Counted from the first letter of the stretch, positions 1-9,050 are shown. The stretch: DNA of 64,000 nt from Candidatus Rubrivivax defluviihabitans (GCA_016709385.1 JADJMW010000002.1:248001-312000); one strand, 5' to 3'. Notes: generated from the sequence alone by a model not told the origin. Numbers and translations: made by a program.

Positions 1-78
1 GACGGCAAGATCTTCGTCAGCACGCTCGAACAGGTGGTGCGCATCCGCACCGGCGAGACCGGCAAGGACGCCCTCTGA
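1..78 (+). CDS. glnK: P-II nitrogen regulatory protein, C-terminal end (partial)
   Basis: The window opens inside a gene; 25 codons and a stop remain. They read DGKIFVSTLEQVVRIRTGE and then TGKDAL, the conserved C-terminal signature of P-II signal proteins, including the RIRTGE segment near the nucleotide-binding site. P-II proteins sense 2-oxoglutarate, ATP and ADP, and the GlnK type plugs the AmtB channel. The start of amtB follows 34 bp downstream on the same strand, so this is the usual glnK-amtB operon. GlnK rather than GlnB is inferred from that neighbour alone. Confidence 0.9.
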   Translation, partial: DGKIFVSTLEQVVRIRTGETGKDAL

Positions 79-112
79 GGCGGCCGGCGAACCCCACGAG
101 AAAACAAGCATC

Positions 113-1885
113 ATGAAACAACTGATCGCAATACTTGCTCTCGGCCTGCTGGTCCTGGGCTTCGGTGGCGCCGCGCAGGCGCAGGATTTCCCGGGAACGA
201 AGATCCTGTTCGAGACCGGCAAGGCCGAACTTCCGGTCACTGCCGCCGACGACCTGAAGAAGGTTGCCGACTATCTGGCCGCCAACGCCGCAGAGAAGGT
301 GATGCTCGAGGGCTTCGTCGACTCCACCGGCCCGGCCGACGTGAACAAGGAACTCGCCAAGCAACGTGCATTTGCCGTTCGTGACGCGTTGAAGGTTGCC
401 GGCGTTGCCGAAGACCGCATCGTGCTGCAGAAACCCGAGGACATCACCGCCGGCGACGGCGAGCAGGCGCGCAAGGTCGAGGTATTGCGCTTCGCGCAGG
501 CCGCCGCGGCGCCCGCCGAAGCGGCTTCGGCGCCCGAAGCCGCGCCGGCCGCGGCCCCGGTGCCGGACAAGGGTGACGTGAGCTGGATGCTGCTGTCCAC
601 GCTGCTCGTCATCATGATGGCCATCCCCGGCCTGGCGCTGTTCTACGGCGGCCTGGTGCGCAGCAAGAACATGCTGTCGGTGCTGATGCAGGTCTTCGTG
701 ACCTTCTCGATGATCGTCGTGCTGTGGGTCGTCTACGGCTACAGCCTGGCCTTCACCGAGGGCAACGCGTTCATCGGCGGTTTCGACCGGCTGTTCCTGA
801 ACGGTGTCTTCGACCCCGCCGCGGGCACTTTTGCGATGGCTGCCACCTTCAGCAAGGGCGTCGTCATCCCGGAGATCATCTTCGTCGCCTTCCAGGCCAC
901 CTTCGCGGCCATCACCTGCGGCCTGATCGTCGGCGCCTTTGCGGAGCGCATCAAGTTCTCGGCGGTGCTGATGTTCATGGCGATCTGGTTCACCTTCAGC
1001 TACGCGCCGATCGCCCACATGGTCTGGTACTGGATGGGCCCCGACGCCTACACCGCGGCCAGCGTGGTCGACGAGATGAACGCCAAGGCCGGGCTGATCT
1101 GGCAATGGGGCGCGCTGGACTTTGCCGGCGGCACCGTCGTGCACATCAACGCGGCGGTGGCGGGCCTGGTGGGCGCCTACGTGATCGGCAAGCGCGTCGG
1201 CTACGGCAAGGAATCGATGGCGCCGCACAATCTGACGCTGACGATGGTTGGCGCCTCGCTGCTGTGGGTGGGCTGGTTCGGCTTCAACGCCGGCTCGGCG
1301 CTGGAGGCCGGCAACAGCGCCGCGCTCGCCTTCATGAACACCTTCTCGGCCACCGCGGCGGCGGTGCTGGCCTGGTGCGCCGGCGAGGCGCTGATGAAGG
1401 GCAAGGCCTCGATGCTGGGTGCGGCCTCGGGTGCGGTGGCCGGGCTGGTGGCCATCACGCCGGCGGCCGGCAACGTGGGCATCGTCGGCGCGCTGGTCAT
1501 CGGCGGCGTGGCCGGCATCGCCTGCCTGTGGGGCGTCAACGGCCTGAAGAAGATGCTGGGTGCCGATGACTCGCTGGACGTCTTCGGCGTGCACGGCGTC
1601 GGCGGAATCGTCGGCGCACTGCTCACCGGCGTCTTCAATACGCAGGCGCTCGGCGGCCCCGGCCTCGTCACCGACTGGGTCACGGCCACGGTCGGCTCGA
1701 ACGCCATTGGCGCGCAGGTCTGGATCCAGCTCAAGGCGGTGCTCCTGACCATCGTCTGGTCGGGTGTGGTCTCGTTCATCGCCTACAAGGTCGTCGACCT
1801 GACGATCGGGCTGCGCGTGCCGGAAGACGAAGAGCGCGAGGGCCTGGACATCACCTCGCACGGCGAGACGGCTTACGGCAAATGA
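113..1885 (+). CDS. amtB: Ammonium transporter AmtB with N-terminal OmpA-like domain
   Basis: This 590-residue protein is about 175 residues longer than a usual Amt. Residues 1-23 form a signal peptide. Residues about 27-125 resemble the OmpA/MotB C-terminal peptidoglycan-binding fold: ILFETGKAEL, GFVDSTG with D70, and NKELAKQRAFAV with R85, the positions of the Asp and Arg that bind diaminopimelate in that family. An Ala/Pro linker (about 126-152) leads into a complete Amt channel. The two pore histidines are in GGTVVHIN (H344) and FGVHGVGG (H494), 150 residues apart as in E. coli AmtB. The Amt N-terminus is periplasmic, so the extra domain would lie in the periplasm. It follows glnK and is probably controlled with it by nitrogen status. 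Confidence 0.93.
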   Translation: MKQLIAILALGLLVLGFGGAAQAQDFPGTKILFETGKAELPVTAADDLKKVADYLAANAAEKVMLEGFVDSTGPADVNKELAKQRAFAVRDALKVAGVAEDRIVLQKPEDITAGDGEQARKVEVLRFAQAAAAPAEAASAPEAAPAAAPVPDKGDVSWMLLSTLLVIMMAIPGLALFYGGLVRSKNMLSVLMQVFVTFSMIVVLWVVYGYSLAFTEGNAFIGGFDRLFLNGVFDPAAGTFAMAATFSKGVVIPEIIFVAFQATFAAITCGLIVGAFAERIKFSAVLMFMAIWFTFSYAPIAHMVWYWMGPDAYTAASVVDEMNAKAGLIWQWGALDFAGGTVVHINAAVAGLVGAYVIGKRVGYGKESMAPHNLTLTMVGASLLWVGWFGFNAGSALEAGNSAALAFMNTFSATAAAVLAWCAGEALMKGKASMLGAASGAVAGLVAITPAAGNVGIVGALVIGGVAGIACLWGVNGLKKMLGADDSLDVFGVHGVGGIVGALLTGVFNTQALGGPGLVTDWVTATVGSNAIGAQVWIQLKAVLLTIVWSGVVSFIAYKVVDLTIGLRVPEDEEREGLDITSHGETAYGK

Positions 1886-1921
1886 CGAGCTTCCGGGCGG
1901 CTTGGGCTGCCCGGGAACTCC

Positions 1922-1959
1922 GGCGGGGGAGACGGGGCTCGGCGCCCGTCTCCCCCGCC
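1922..1959 (+). terminator. Rho-independent-type terminator after amtB
   Basis: A perfect 15-bp stem (1922-1936 with 1945-1959) closes on an 8-nt loop and is followed by TTGCTTTTG, a short T-rich run. It lies 37 bp after the amtB stop and ahead of the gshA promoter, so it should end glnK-amtB transcription. Confidence 0.75.
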
Positions 1960-1989
1960 TTGCTTTTGCCTGCACACCCCTGGTTCCGG

Positions 1990-2000
1990 CTGCCTAGAAT
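1990..2000 (+). promoter_or_regulatory. Putative -10 region for gshA
   Basis: TAGAAT at 1995-2000 preceded by TGCC lies 28 bp before the gshA ATG and just after the amtB terminator. The same TAGAAT box is found before apaG and before the gene at 57876. No convincing -35 box is visible at the normal spacing, so the call rests on the -10 box and position. Confidence 0.35.
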
Positions 2001-2027
2001 CCGCTTCTGTCCGCTTCGAGCCTCGCC

Positions 2028-3326
2028 ATGGTCCCGCACCTCACCACCGCTCTCACCAGCCCCATCAACGAACTCGAGGCGCGCATCCTGGAGTCGATGC
2101 CCGCCATCGAGCGCTGGTTCCGGCTCGAATGGATGGAGCACACGCCGCCGTTCTACAGCTCGGTGGACCTGCGCAACGCCGGCTTCAAGCTGGCGCCGGT
2201 GGACACCAACCTGTTCCCGTCCACCTTCGACCACCTGGCGCCCGAGATGCTGCCGCTGGCCGTGCAGGCGGCGATGGCGGCGATCGAAAAGATCTGCCCC
2301 GAGGCCAAGAACCTGCTGCTCGTGCCCGACAGCCGCAGCGCCAACGCGCACTACCTGTTCAACGTGCAGCGGCTGATGCAGATCTTCGGCCAGGCCGGCC
2401 TGAACGTGCGCCTGGGAACGCTCGACGAATCGGTCACGGTGCCGACCACGTGCGTGCTGCCCGACGGAAGTGAACTCGTCGTCGAGCCGCTGCTGCGCAC
2501 GCGCGGGCGGCTGGGGCTGAAGAATTTCGACCCCTGCACCATCCTGCTCAACGACGACCTCTCGGCCGGCCTGCCGCCGGTGCTGCAGCACCTGCACGAA
2601 CAGTACCTGCTGCCCCCGCTGCACGCCGGCTGGACGGTGCGGCGCAAGTCGCGCCACTTCCAGAGCTACGAGGAGGTGGCCAAGAAATTCGCCAAGCTGC
2701 TGGGCATGGACCCGTGGCTGATCAACCCCATGCACGCGCAGTGCGGCAAGGTCGACTTCACGCAGGCCGAGGGGCTGGACTGCGTGAAGGGCCACGCCGA
2801 CGCCATGCTGGCCAAGGTGCGCCGCAAGTACAAGGAATACGGCATCAACGAGAAGCCCTTCGTCATGGTCAAGGCCGACAACGGCACCAGCGGCCTGGGG
2901 CTGATGACGGTGCGCGACGTGAAGGACCTGGACGACGCCGAGCGGCTGGCCCGGCACCAGATGAGCGCCGCGCATGGCGGTGCCACCGACATCACCGAGG
3001 TGCTGATCCAGGAAGGCGTGCCCACCTACGAACGCATCGAGAACGCGGCGGCCGAGCCCGTGGTGTGCATGATCGACCGCTACGTGGTCGGCGGCTTCTA
3101 CCGCACGCATGCCCACCGCGCCTTCGACGAGAGCCTCAATGCCCCCGGTGCCGGTTTCGTGGAACTGGCCTTCGCCGAAAGCACGCAACTGCCGCGCCCC
3201 GGCGCCAAGCCCGGCGCCAGCGCGCCCAACCGCTTCTACATGTACGGCGTGATCGGCCGCCTGGCGATGCTGGCCGCGGCCTACGAGCTGGAAGCCACCG
3301 ACCCCGACGCCGAGAGCTACGAGTGA
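2028..3326 (+). CDS. gshA: Glutamate-cysteine ligase (Acidithiobacillus type)
   Basis: The 432-residue protein matches the proteobacterial glutamate-cysteine ligase family that is unrelated in length and layout to E. coli GshA and is the usual form in Burkholderiales. It makes gamma-glutamylcysteine, the first step of glutathione synthesis, in the cytosol. A glycine-rich ATP-contact-like stretch, VMVKADNGTSGLGLM, lies at about residues 279-294, followed by conserved acidic and arginine-rich blocks (EVLIQEGVPTYERIE, VVCMIDRYVVGGFYRTH). The ATG at 2028 fits the family N-terminus VPHLTTALTSPINELEARI. The gene appears to be transcribed alone; gshB is not in the window. Confidence 0.88.
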   Translation: MVPHLTTALTSPINELEARILESMPAIERWFRLEWMEHTPPFYSSVDLRNAGFKLAPVDTNLFPSTFDHLAPEMLPLAVQAAMAAIEKICPEAKNLLLVPDSRSANAHYLFNVQRLMQIFGQAGLNVRLGTLDESVTVPTTCVLPDGSELVVEPLLRTRGRLGLKNFDPCTILLNDDLSAGLPPVLQHLHEQYLLPPLHAGWTVRRKSRHFQSYEEVAKKFAKLLGMDPWLINPMHAQCGKVDFTQAEGLDCVKGHADAMLAKVRRKYKEYGINEKPFVMVKADNGTSGLGLMTVRDVKDLDDAERLARHQMSAAHGGATDITEVLIQEGVPTYERIENAAAEPVVCMIDRYVVGGFYRTHAHRAFDESLNAPGAGFVELAFAESTQLPRPGAKPGASAPNRFYMYGVIGRLAMLAAAYELEATDPDAESYE

Positions 3327-3447
3327 CGGCTCCGCAAAGCCCGGCCCGCCGCCACGCGCCCTGAAGCGTTTGCGCAACAGGCCCGCACCTGGGGTTGCTG
3401 CGGCGCAGCATCCCTGATCGGCCGGGCGCACAATCGCGTTTTCGTCC

Positions 3448-5331
3448 ATGAGCGCCGACCCCCACCACCGCACGCCCGGCGCGCTGGCTGCCCTGACGCT
3501 GGCCGCCATCGGCGTCGTCTACGGCGACATCGGCACCAGCCCGCTGTATGCGCTGAAGGAGGTCTTTGCGCAGGGCCGCGTCCCGCTCACGCCGGACAAC
3601 ATCCTCGGCATCCTGTCGCTGGTGTTCTGGACCCTCACCGTCATCGTCTCGCTGAAATACGTGGTGCTGATCCTGCGCGCCGACAATCACGGCGAGGGCG
3701 GCCTCATCGCGATGCTGGCGCTGGCGTCGCAGGCCGTGAAGCACCGCCCGCGGCTGCGCGCGCGGCTGCTGCTGCTGGGCATCTTCGGCACCGCCATCTT
3801 CTTCGGCGACGGCGTCATCACGCCGGCCATCAGCGTGCTCTCGGCGGTGGAGGGGCTGGAAGTGGCCGCGCCCGCGCTGCACCGCTGGGTGGTGCCGGTG
3901 ACGCTGGTCGTGCTGACGGTGCTGTTCGCCGCCCAGCGTTTCGGCACCGCCGCGGTGGGGCGGCTGTTCGGGCCGGTCACGATGACCTGGTTCGCCGTGC
4001 TGGCGCTGCTGGGCGTGGTGCACATCGCCCGGCACCCGCAGGTGCTGGCGGCGCTGGGCCCACAGTATGCGCTGGGCTTTGCTTTCGCGCACCCGGGCAC
4101 GGCCTTCGTGGCCCTGGGTGCCGTGGTGCTGTGCGTGACGGGTGCCGAGGCGCTGTACGCCGACCTCGGGCACTTCGGCAAGCGGCCGATCCGCCTGGCC
4201 TGGTTCTGCGTCGTGATGCCGGCGCTGGTGCTCAACTATTTCGGCCAGGGCGCGATGCTGCTGCAGCACCCCGAGAACGTGGGCAACCCGTTCTACGAGA
4301 TGGCACCGGCCTGGGCGCTGTTCCCGCTCATCGTGCTGGCCACGGCGGCCACCGTGATCGCTTCGCAGGCCCTCATCACGGCGGCGTTCTCGGTCAGCAA
4401 GCAGGCGGTGCAGCTGGGCTACCTGCCGCGGCTGCGGCTGCTGCACACCAGCGTGCGCGACACCGGGCAGATCTACGTGCCCTTCGTCAACTGGGCGCTG
4501 TACCTGTGCGTCGTGTTCGCGGTGGTGATGTTCGGCTCCAGCAGCGCGCTGGCCTCGGCCTACGGCATCGCCGTCACCATCGACATGACGATCACCACGG
4601 TGATGACCTTCTTCGTCATCCGCTGGGCCTGGAAGCTGCCGCTGGCGCTGTGCGTGGCGGCCACCTTCGGCTTCCTCGTCATCGACCTCACCTTCTTCGC
4701 CGCCAATGCGGTGAAGGTGCTCGAAGGCGGCTGGTTCCCGCTCGTCATCGGCGGCGCCATGTTCACGCTGATGGTGACCTGGAAACAGGGCCGCGCGCTG
4801 ATGAGCGAGCGGCTGCGCGAGGAAGCGATCGAGCTCGACCTGTTCCTGGAGTCGGTCTTCCTGAGCCCACCGCTGCGCGTTCCGGGCACGGCGGTCTTCC
4901 TCGCCGCCGAGAAGGGCGCCACGCCGGCGGCGCTGCTGCACAACCTGAAGCACAACAAGGTGCTGCACGAGCGCAACCTGTTCGTCGACGTGCAGCACCA
5001 CGAGCGGCCCTGGATCGGCTTCGACCAGCGCTGCGAGGTGGAGTCGCTCGGCCACGACTGCTGGCAGGTGACGCTGCACTTCGGCTTCAAGAACGACCCC
5101 GACGTGCCCGAGGCGCTGCAACTCCTGGCCGGCCGCGGCGTGCGCCTCGACGAGATGGAGACCAGCTACTTCCTCAGCCGCGACACCGTCGTCCCCACGC
5201 TGCGCGGCGGCATGGCGTTGTGGCGCGAGAAGCTCTTCGCCAGCATGCACCGCAACGCCGCCGGCGCCGCCGACTTCCTGCACCTGCCCACGAACCGCAT
5301 CGTCGAGCTGGGCACCAAGCTGGAAATCTGA
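3448..5331 (+). CDS. kup: Low-affinity potassium transporter Kup
   Basis: The 627-residue protein has the Kup/HAK N-terminal signature GVVYGDIGTSPLYALKEVF in the first membrane helix, about twelve hydrophobic segments up to residue about 450, and a long cytosolic C-terminal tail ending in LHLPTNRIVELGTKLEI, a family hallmark. It is a proton-coupled K+ importer of the inner membrane. The length is normal for the family (about 620-630). It converges on metH, with a dispersed GC-rich hairpin repeat between the two stops. Confidence 0.95.
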   Translation: MSADPHHRTPGALAALTLAAIGVVYGDIGTSPLYALKEVFAQGRVPLTPDNILGILSLVFWTLTVIVSLKYVVLILRADNHGEGGLIAMLALASQAVKHRPRLRARLLLLGIFGTAIFFGDGVITPAISVLSAVEGLEVAAPALHRWVVPVTLVVLTVLFAAQRFGTAAVGRLFGPVTMTWFAVLALLGVVHIARHPQVLAALGPQYALGFAFAHPGTAFVALGAVVLCVTGAEALYADLGHFGKRPIRLAWFCVVMPALVLNYFGQGAMLLQHPENVGNPFYEMAPAWALFPLIVLATAATVIASQALITAAFSVSKQAVQLGYLPRLRLLHTSVRDTGQIYVPFVNWALYLCVVFAVVMFGSSSALASAYGIAVTIDMTITTVMTFFVIRWAWKLPLALCVAATFGFLVIDLTFFAANAVKVLEGGWFPLVIGGAMFTLMVTWKQGRALMSERLREEAIELDLFLESVFLSPPLRVPGTAVFLAAEKGATPAALLHNLKHNKVLHERNLFVDVQHHERPWIGFDQRCEVESLGHDCWQVTLHFGFKNDPDVPEALQLLAGRGVRLDEMETSYFLSRDTVVPTLRGGMALWREKLFASMHRNAAGAADFLHLPTNRIVELGTKLEI

Positions 5332-5332
5332 C

Positions 5333-5422
5333 GGGCCCCCAGGCTCCCTCCGGTCGCCACCCCCCGAGGGGGCTCATGCAGCGGACCGGCGAAGCCGGAT
5401 CCGCGCATGCGGCTTGGCCGCG
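5333..5422. repeat. Dispersed GC-rich repeat, copy A (hairpin-rich)
   Basis: This 90-bp interval between the convergent kup and metH stops shares three ordered blocks with 47231-47322: a C-run/GAG/G-run hairpin (around 5360-5372), an imperfect palindrome reading CCGGCGAAGCCGG, and GCTTGGC. The order and spacing agree, so the two are copies of one element. Similar hairpin repeats are common between genes in Comamonadaceae-like genomes. Here it probably ends transcription from both sides. Confidence 0.7.
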
Positions 5423-6472
5423 TCAGGCGGCGAGCAGCTTCGAGAAAAGCTTGGTCTGCCTGGGTCGATACAGCCGCAGCCGGCGCGCGATCTCGGCAAT
5501 GTGTTCGGGTGTGGTGCCGCAGCAGCCGCCGGCGATATTGAGGAAGCCCACGCGCGCGAATTCCTCCATCAGGCCGCCGGTGATCCCCGGCGTCTCGTCG
5601 AAGCCGGTCTCGGCCATCGGATTGGGCAGCCCGGCATTGGGGTAGCAGCTGATGTAGGTGTCGGCCGCCACCTTGGACAGCTCTTCGATGTAGGGCCGCA
5701 TCACAGCCGCGCCCAGGGCGCAGTTGAGCCCCACCGCCAGCGGCCGCGCATGGCGCACCGAGTGCCAGAACGCGGCCACGGTCTGGCCGCTGAGGATGCG
5801 CCCGGAGGCGTCGGTCACGGTGCCCGAGATGACCACCGGCAGGCGCTCGCCGGTTTCCTCCATCAGTTCGTCGAGCGCGAAGATGGCGGCCTTGGCATTC
5901 AGCGTGTCGAAGATGGTTTCCACCAGGAACAGGTCGCAGCCGCCTTCGAGCAGCGCCGCGGCCTGCTCGCGGTAGGCGGCACGCAGTTCGTCGAAACTGG
6001 TGTTGCGCGCGCCGGGGTCGTTGACGTCGGGGCTGATGCTGGCGGTGCGCGGCGTGGGACCCAGGGCGCCGGCCACGAAGCGAGGCTGCTCGGGCGTGGC
6101 GGCGGCGTCGGCGGCTTCGCGGGCGATGCGCGCGGCAGCCACGTTCATCTCGCGCGCCAGGTGCGCCAGGCCGTAGTCCTCCTGCGCGATCGAGGTGGCG
6201 CCGAAGGTGTTGGTCTCGATGATGTCGGCGCCCGCCGCCAGGTACTGGTCGTGGATCTCGCGCACCACGTCGGGCCGCGTCAGCACCAGCAGGTCGTTGT
6301 TGCCCTTCAGGTCCTTCGGGTGGTCCTGCAGCGAGGCATGGCGGAAGTCGGCCTCGCCCAGCTTGTGGCGCTGGATCATGGTGCCCATGGCGCCGTCGAT
6401 GATGACGATGCGCTGCTGCAGCAGCGCGGGCAGGGCGACGCCGCGTGTATAGGTGTTGGGCAAGGGATACAT
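5423..6472 (-). CDS. metH: Homocysteine S-methyltransferase domain protein (MetH part 1)
   Basis: At 349 residues this is only the N-terminal, homocysteine-binding module of cobalamin-dependent methionine synthase. It has the opening IIDGAMGTMIQ, the zinc ligands in GLNCALGA and GGCCGTTPEHI, and the SISPDVNDPG block. It ends just after the first barrel. Full MetH (about 1200 residues) carries folate, cobalamin and activation domains after this point. In Burkholderiales metH is normally split in two genes, usually adjacent. Here the following gene is kup on the other strand, so the second half must lie elsewhere. The ATG at 6472 gives a short leader before the conserved core. Confidence 0.88.
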   Translation of the reverse strand: MYPLPNTYTRGVALPALLQQRIVIIDGAMGTMIQRHKLGEADFRHASLQDHPKDLKGNNDLLVLTRPDVVREIHDQYLAAGADIIETNTFGATSIAQEDYGLAHLAREMNVAAARIAREAADAAATPEQPRFVAGALGPTPRTASISPDVNDPGARNTSFDELRAAYREQAAALLEGGCDLFLVETIFDTLNAKAAIFALDELMEETGERLPVVISGTVTDASGRILSGQTVAAFWHSVRHARPLAVGLNCALGAAVMRPYIEELSKVAADTYISCYPNAGLPNPMAETGFDETPGITGGLMEEFARVGFLNIAGGCCGTTPEHIAEIARRLRLYRPRQTKLFSKLLAA

Positions 6473-6620
6473 TCAGCGATTGTAGGAAGCGCGTTCCGCC
6501 GCAACGGCGCGCGCCGGCCATTCAGACCAGCCACTCACGCCGGCGTGCCGGTGCCGTGTCACCCACCGCCTGCCGGCACGCCCGGGCCACCGCTATCGAT
6601 GGCCGCGCTGCCCGGTCGCT

Positions 6621-6884
6621 TCAGTGCAGCACGACAGGCTGCTGCGCCAGCGCCGTGAAACCGGCGATGTAGTCGTCGATCACTTCCTCGTTGGGGCCCT
6701 GGCGCACCAATTCCTGCACGCCGCGCTGGAAACTTTCGGCCACGGCACCTTCGATGAAGATCTCCTTCCGTGCCAACTTGTCCACGATCTCGAAACCGCC
6801 CCGCCTGGGGGCGGCATCCTCACTGGCGCCGGGCACGTCGAACTGCACGACCACATAGCTGTCCGAGTTGTAAAGCATCTGCAT
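6621..6884 (-). CDS. DUF3567 family protein
   Basis: The 87-residue protein begins MQMLYNSDSYVVVQFDVP and continues GGFEIVDKLARKEIFIEG, ending in TALAQQPVVLH. This is the DUF3567 family, found almost only in Betaproteobacteria; its function is unknown. The start at 6884 is preferred over an in-frame ATG at 6932 because AGGAGG lies 8 nt upstream and the family begins with this Met-Gln-Met. Cytosolic, with no membrane segment. Confidence 0.88.
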   Translation of the reverse strand: MQMLYNSDSYVVVQFDVPGASEDAAPRRGGFEIVDKLARKEIFIEGAVAESFQRGVQELVRQGPNEEVIDDYIAGFTALAQQPVVLH

Positions 6885-6947
6885 CGGGATACCTCCTGCC
6901 CCATCAGATGGGTCTGCCTGGCCGGCGTTCAAGCCGGCGACCCCCGA

Positions 6948-8000
6948 TCAGGGGGCGCCGAGCTGTTCCAGGGCCCAGTCGGTGCCGCCCGCGGCGGGCG
7001 GGAACTGCATCAGCATGCGCACCGGCAGGTGGTGGCGCGCCGGGTCCAGCCAAACGTCGACTTGGGTGTCGTAGGGCCGGGCCGCGGCGCGCCTCAGGTG
7101 CAGCGCGCCGGCCATTGGCCCGGCGGGCGCCTCCAGATCATGAAGGCCCTGCACGGTGAAGGTCCAGACCTGGCCGTCGCCGCCCGCGCCAGCCACGAAG
7201 ATCAACACCTCGTCGCCAGGCGCGCGCAGCGTGGCATCGGCCTCCAGCACCGCAGGCAGTTGCAGCATCCAGCTCAGGCGGTCCTGGGCACCCGGCAGCA
7301 GCGGGTACTGAAGCTGCGGCCCGCTGAACGTGATGCGCCCGGCCTCGTGCTGGAAATTCACCGCGCGCTGCTCGCGCCCGCGACGGCTCTCGACATAGCG
7401 TTCGGGCGCCAGGCCGGCCGCACCGAGCCGGCCCTGGCTGTCCGAGCCCAGCGCGGCCTGGCCGCTGCGTTCCAGTGTCAGCCGGTAGCGGTCGCCGGCG
7501 GGTTGCCAGCGCAGCAAGGCCTGGCTGGTGGCGCCGCCCTGACGCACCGAGTAGTGCAGCGTCATGGGTGGCGGCAGATGCGCTGCATAGGCCGGTAAGG
7601 GCGTGCCGCCGGGCGCCGGCGGCGCGGGGGTGGCCGGCGGCGCGGGACGGCGTTCGGCAGCGGCGTGTTTCCGGGGCGGCGGCACCGACCCGGGCCGTGG
7701 CGCTACGGCGGGAGCCGCCGTCGGGCGCGCCTCGGTCGTGGACTCGGTCGTGGCGGCGTTCGTGGCGTCGTTCGCCGCCTGGTTCGCTGCCTTCTTCGCC
7801 GCCGGCACCACGATATGGCGCACCTGCATGGGCGGTGCAGCAGCCTGGCGGCGGTCGCTTCCCGGGGCCGTGCCGGCTTGGCCGAGCAACAGCAGGTGCA
7901 CGGCCAGCACCGCGGCGGTCGCCGCCAGCGCGGCATGCCGCCGCGATGGCCGTGGCGGCGGCAAGGAAAGTGGCAGCGAATTCAGCGCGGCAGGGGGCAT
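6948..8000 (-). CDS. DUF3108 domain protein, membrane-anchored
   Basis: This 350-residue protein has a basic N-terminus and one hydrophobic segment (about residues 24-45, LAATAAVLAVHLLLLGQAG). A low-complexity Ala/Thr/Pro linker runs to about residue 130. The C-terminal domain has LHYSVRQGG, RYRLTLERSGQA, a run after GPQLQYPLLPGAQDRLS, and DVWLDPARHHLPVRM, the pattern of DUF3108. Members are periplasmic or envelope proteins of unknown role. The start at 8000 faces the FAH gene at 8049 with only 48 bp between, so the two promoters must overlap. Confidence 0.8.
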   Translation of the reverse strand: MPPAALNSLPLSLPPPRPSRRHAALAATAAVLAVHLLLLGQAGTAPGSDRRQAAAPPMQVRHIVVPAAKKAANQAANDATNAATTESTTEARPTAAPAVAPRPGSVPPPRKHAAAERRPAPPATPAPPAPGGTPLPAYAAHLPPPMTLHYSVRQGGATSQALLRWQPAGDRYRLTLERSGQAALGSDSQGRLGAAGLAPERYVESRRGREQRAVNFQHEAGRITFSGPQLQYPLLPGAQDRLSWMLQLPAVLEADATLRAPGDEVLIFVAGAGGDGQVWTFTVQGLHDLEAPAGPMAGALHLRRAAARPYDTQVDVWLDPARHHLPVRMLMQFPPAAGGTDWALEQLGAP

Positions 8001-8048
8001 TCCACAATACTGCCATCCTGCCCCCGGGCGCCGATATCCCGCTTCCGC

Positions 8049-9035
8049 ATGAAACTCGCCACCCTGAAGGACGGTTCGCGCGACGGCCAGCTGGCCGTGG
8101 TCTCGCGCGACCTCAGCCGCGTGCATTTCGCCACCGGCATCGCCGGCACGATGCAGCGGCTGCTCGACGACTGGAACTTCCTCTCGCCGCAGCTCGAGGA
8201 CTTGTACGCCACGCTCAACGACGGCAAGGCGCGCCACGCCTTCGACTTCGACCCGCGCCGGTGCATGGCGCCGCTGCCGCGCGCCTTCCAGTGGGTCGAC
8301 GGCTCGGCCTACCTGAACCACGTGGAGCTGGTACGCAAGGCGCGTGGTGCCGAGATGCCGGCCAGCTTCTTCGACGACCCGCTCATGTACCAGGGCGGCA
8401 GCGACGACTTCCTGGGCCCCTGCGACGACGCCGTCTTCGCCAGCACCGACTGGGGCATCGATTTCGAAGCCGAACTGGCCGTCGTCACCGGCGACGTGCC
8501 CATGGGGACCACACCCACCGCGGCGCTGGAGGGCGTGCGCCTGCTGATGCTCGTCAACGACTGGAGCCTGCGCCAGCTGATCCCGGCCGAGCTGGCCAAG
8601 GGCTTCGGCTTCCTGCAGAGCAAGCCGGCCACCGCCTTCGGCCCGGTGGCCGCCACGCCCGACGAACTCGGCGACGGCTGGCAGGGCGGCCGCGTGCACC
8701 TGGCGCTGGAAAGCCGCTGGAACGGCCGCCGCGTGGGCCTCACCGACGCGGGGCCGGAAATGAGCTTCCACTTCGGCCAGCTCGTCGCGCACTTGGCCAA
8801 GACGCGCCGCCTGCGCGCCGGCAGCATCGTCGGCAGCGGCACGGTGAGCAACCGGGACTGGAGCCATGGCTGGAGCTGCATCGCCGAGCAGCGCGCCATC
8901 GAGACCATCGAAGGCGGCGCGCCGAAGACCGCCTTCATGCAGTTCGGCGACACCATCCGAATCGAGATGCTCGGCCGCGACGGCCAGAGCGTGTTCGGCG
9001 CCATAGCCCAGCGCGTGGCGCCGCTGGCCGGCTGA
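8049..9035 (+). CDS. Fumarylacetoacetate hydrolase family protein
   Basis: This 328-residue protein belongs to the FAH superfamily, metal-dependent hydrolases and decarboxylases of oxo-acids. Visible signatures are DWGIDFEAELAVVTG (metal-ligand glutamates), LLMLVNDWSLRQL, AFGPVAATPDELG and a C-terminal GDTIRIEML. Length and N-terminus (MKLATLKDGSRDGQL) match the fumarylacetoacetase-like branch active in tyrosine or aromatic breakdown, but the substrate cannot be told from the sequence. It is divergent from the DUF3108 gene and followed 15 bp later by the protease gene. Confidence 0.85.
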   Translation: MKLATLKDGSRDGQLAVVSRDLSRVHFATGIAGTMQRLLDDWNFLSPQLEDLYATLNDGKARHAFDFDPRRCMAPLPRAFQWVDGSAYLNHVELVRKARGAEMPASFFDDPLMYQGGSDDFLGPCDDAVFASTDWGIDFEAELAVVTGDVPMGTTPTAALEGVRLLMLVNDWSLRQLIPAELAKGFGFLQSKPATAFGPVAATPDELGDGWQGGRVHLALESRWNGRRVGLTDAGPEMSFHFGQLVAHLAKTRRLRAGSIVGSGTVSNRDWSHGWSCIAEQRAIETIEGGAPKTAFMQFGDTIRIEMLGRDGQSVFGAIAQRVAPLAG

Positions 9036-9050
9036 GGGGCCCCCGACCCC

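Noticed and set aside
6473..6620. A possible cobalamin riboswitch before metH, because of a CCAGCCACT-like string
   Set aside because: The box is only a short chance match; the gap is 148 bp and lacks the conserved helices of the B12 riboswitch.
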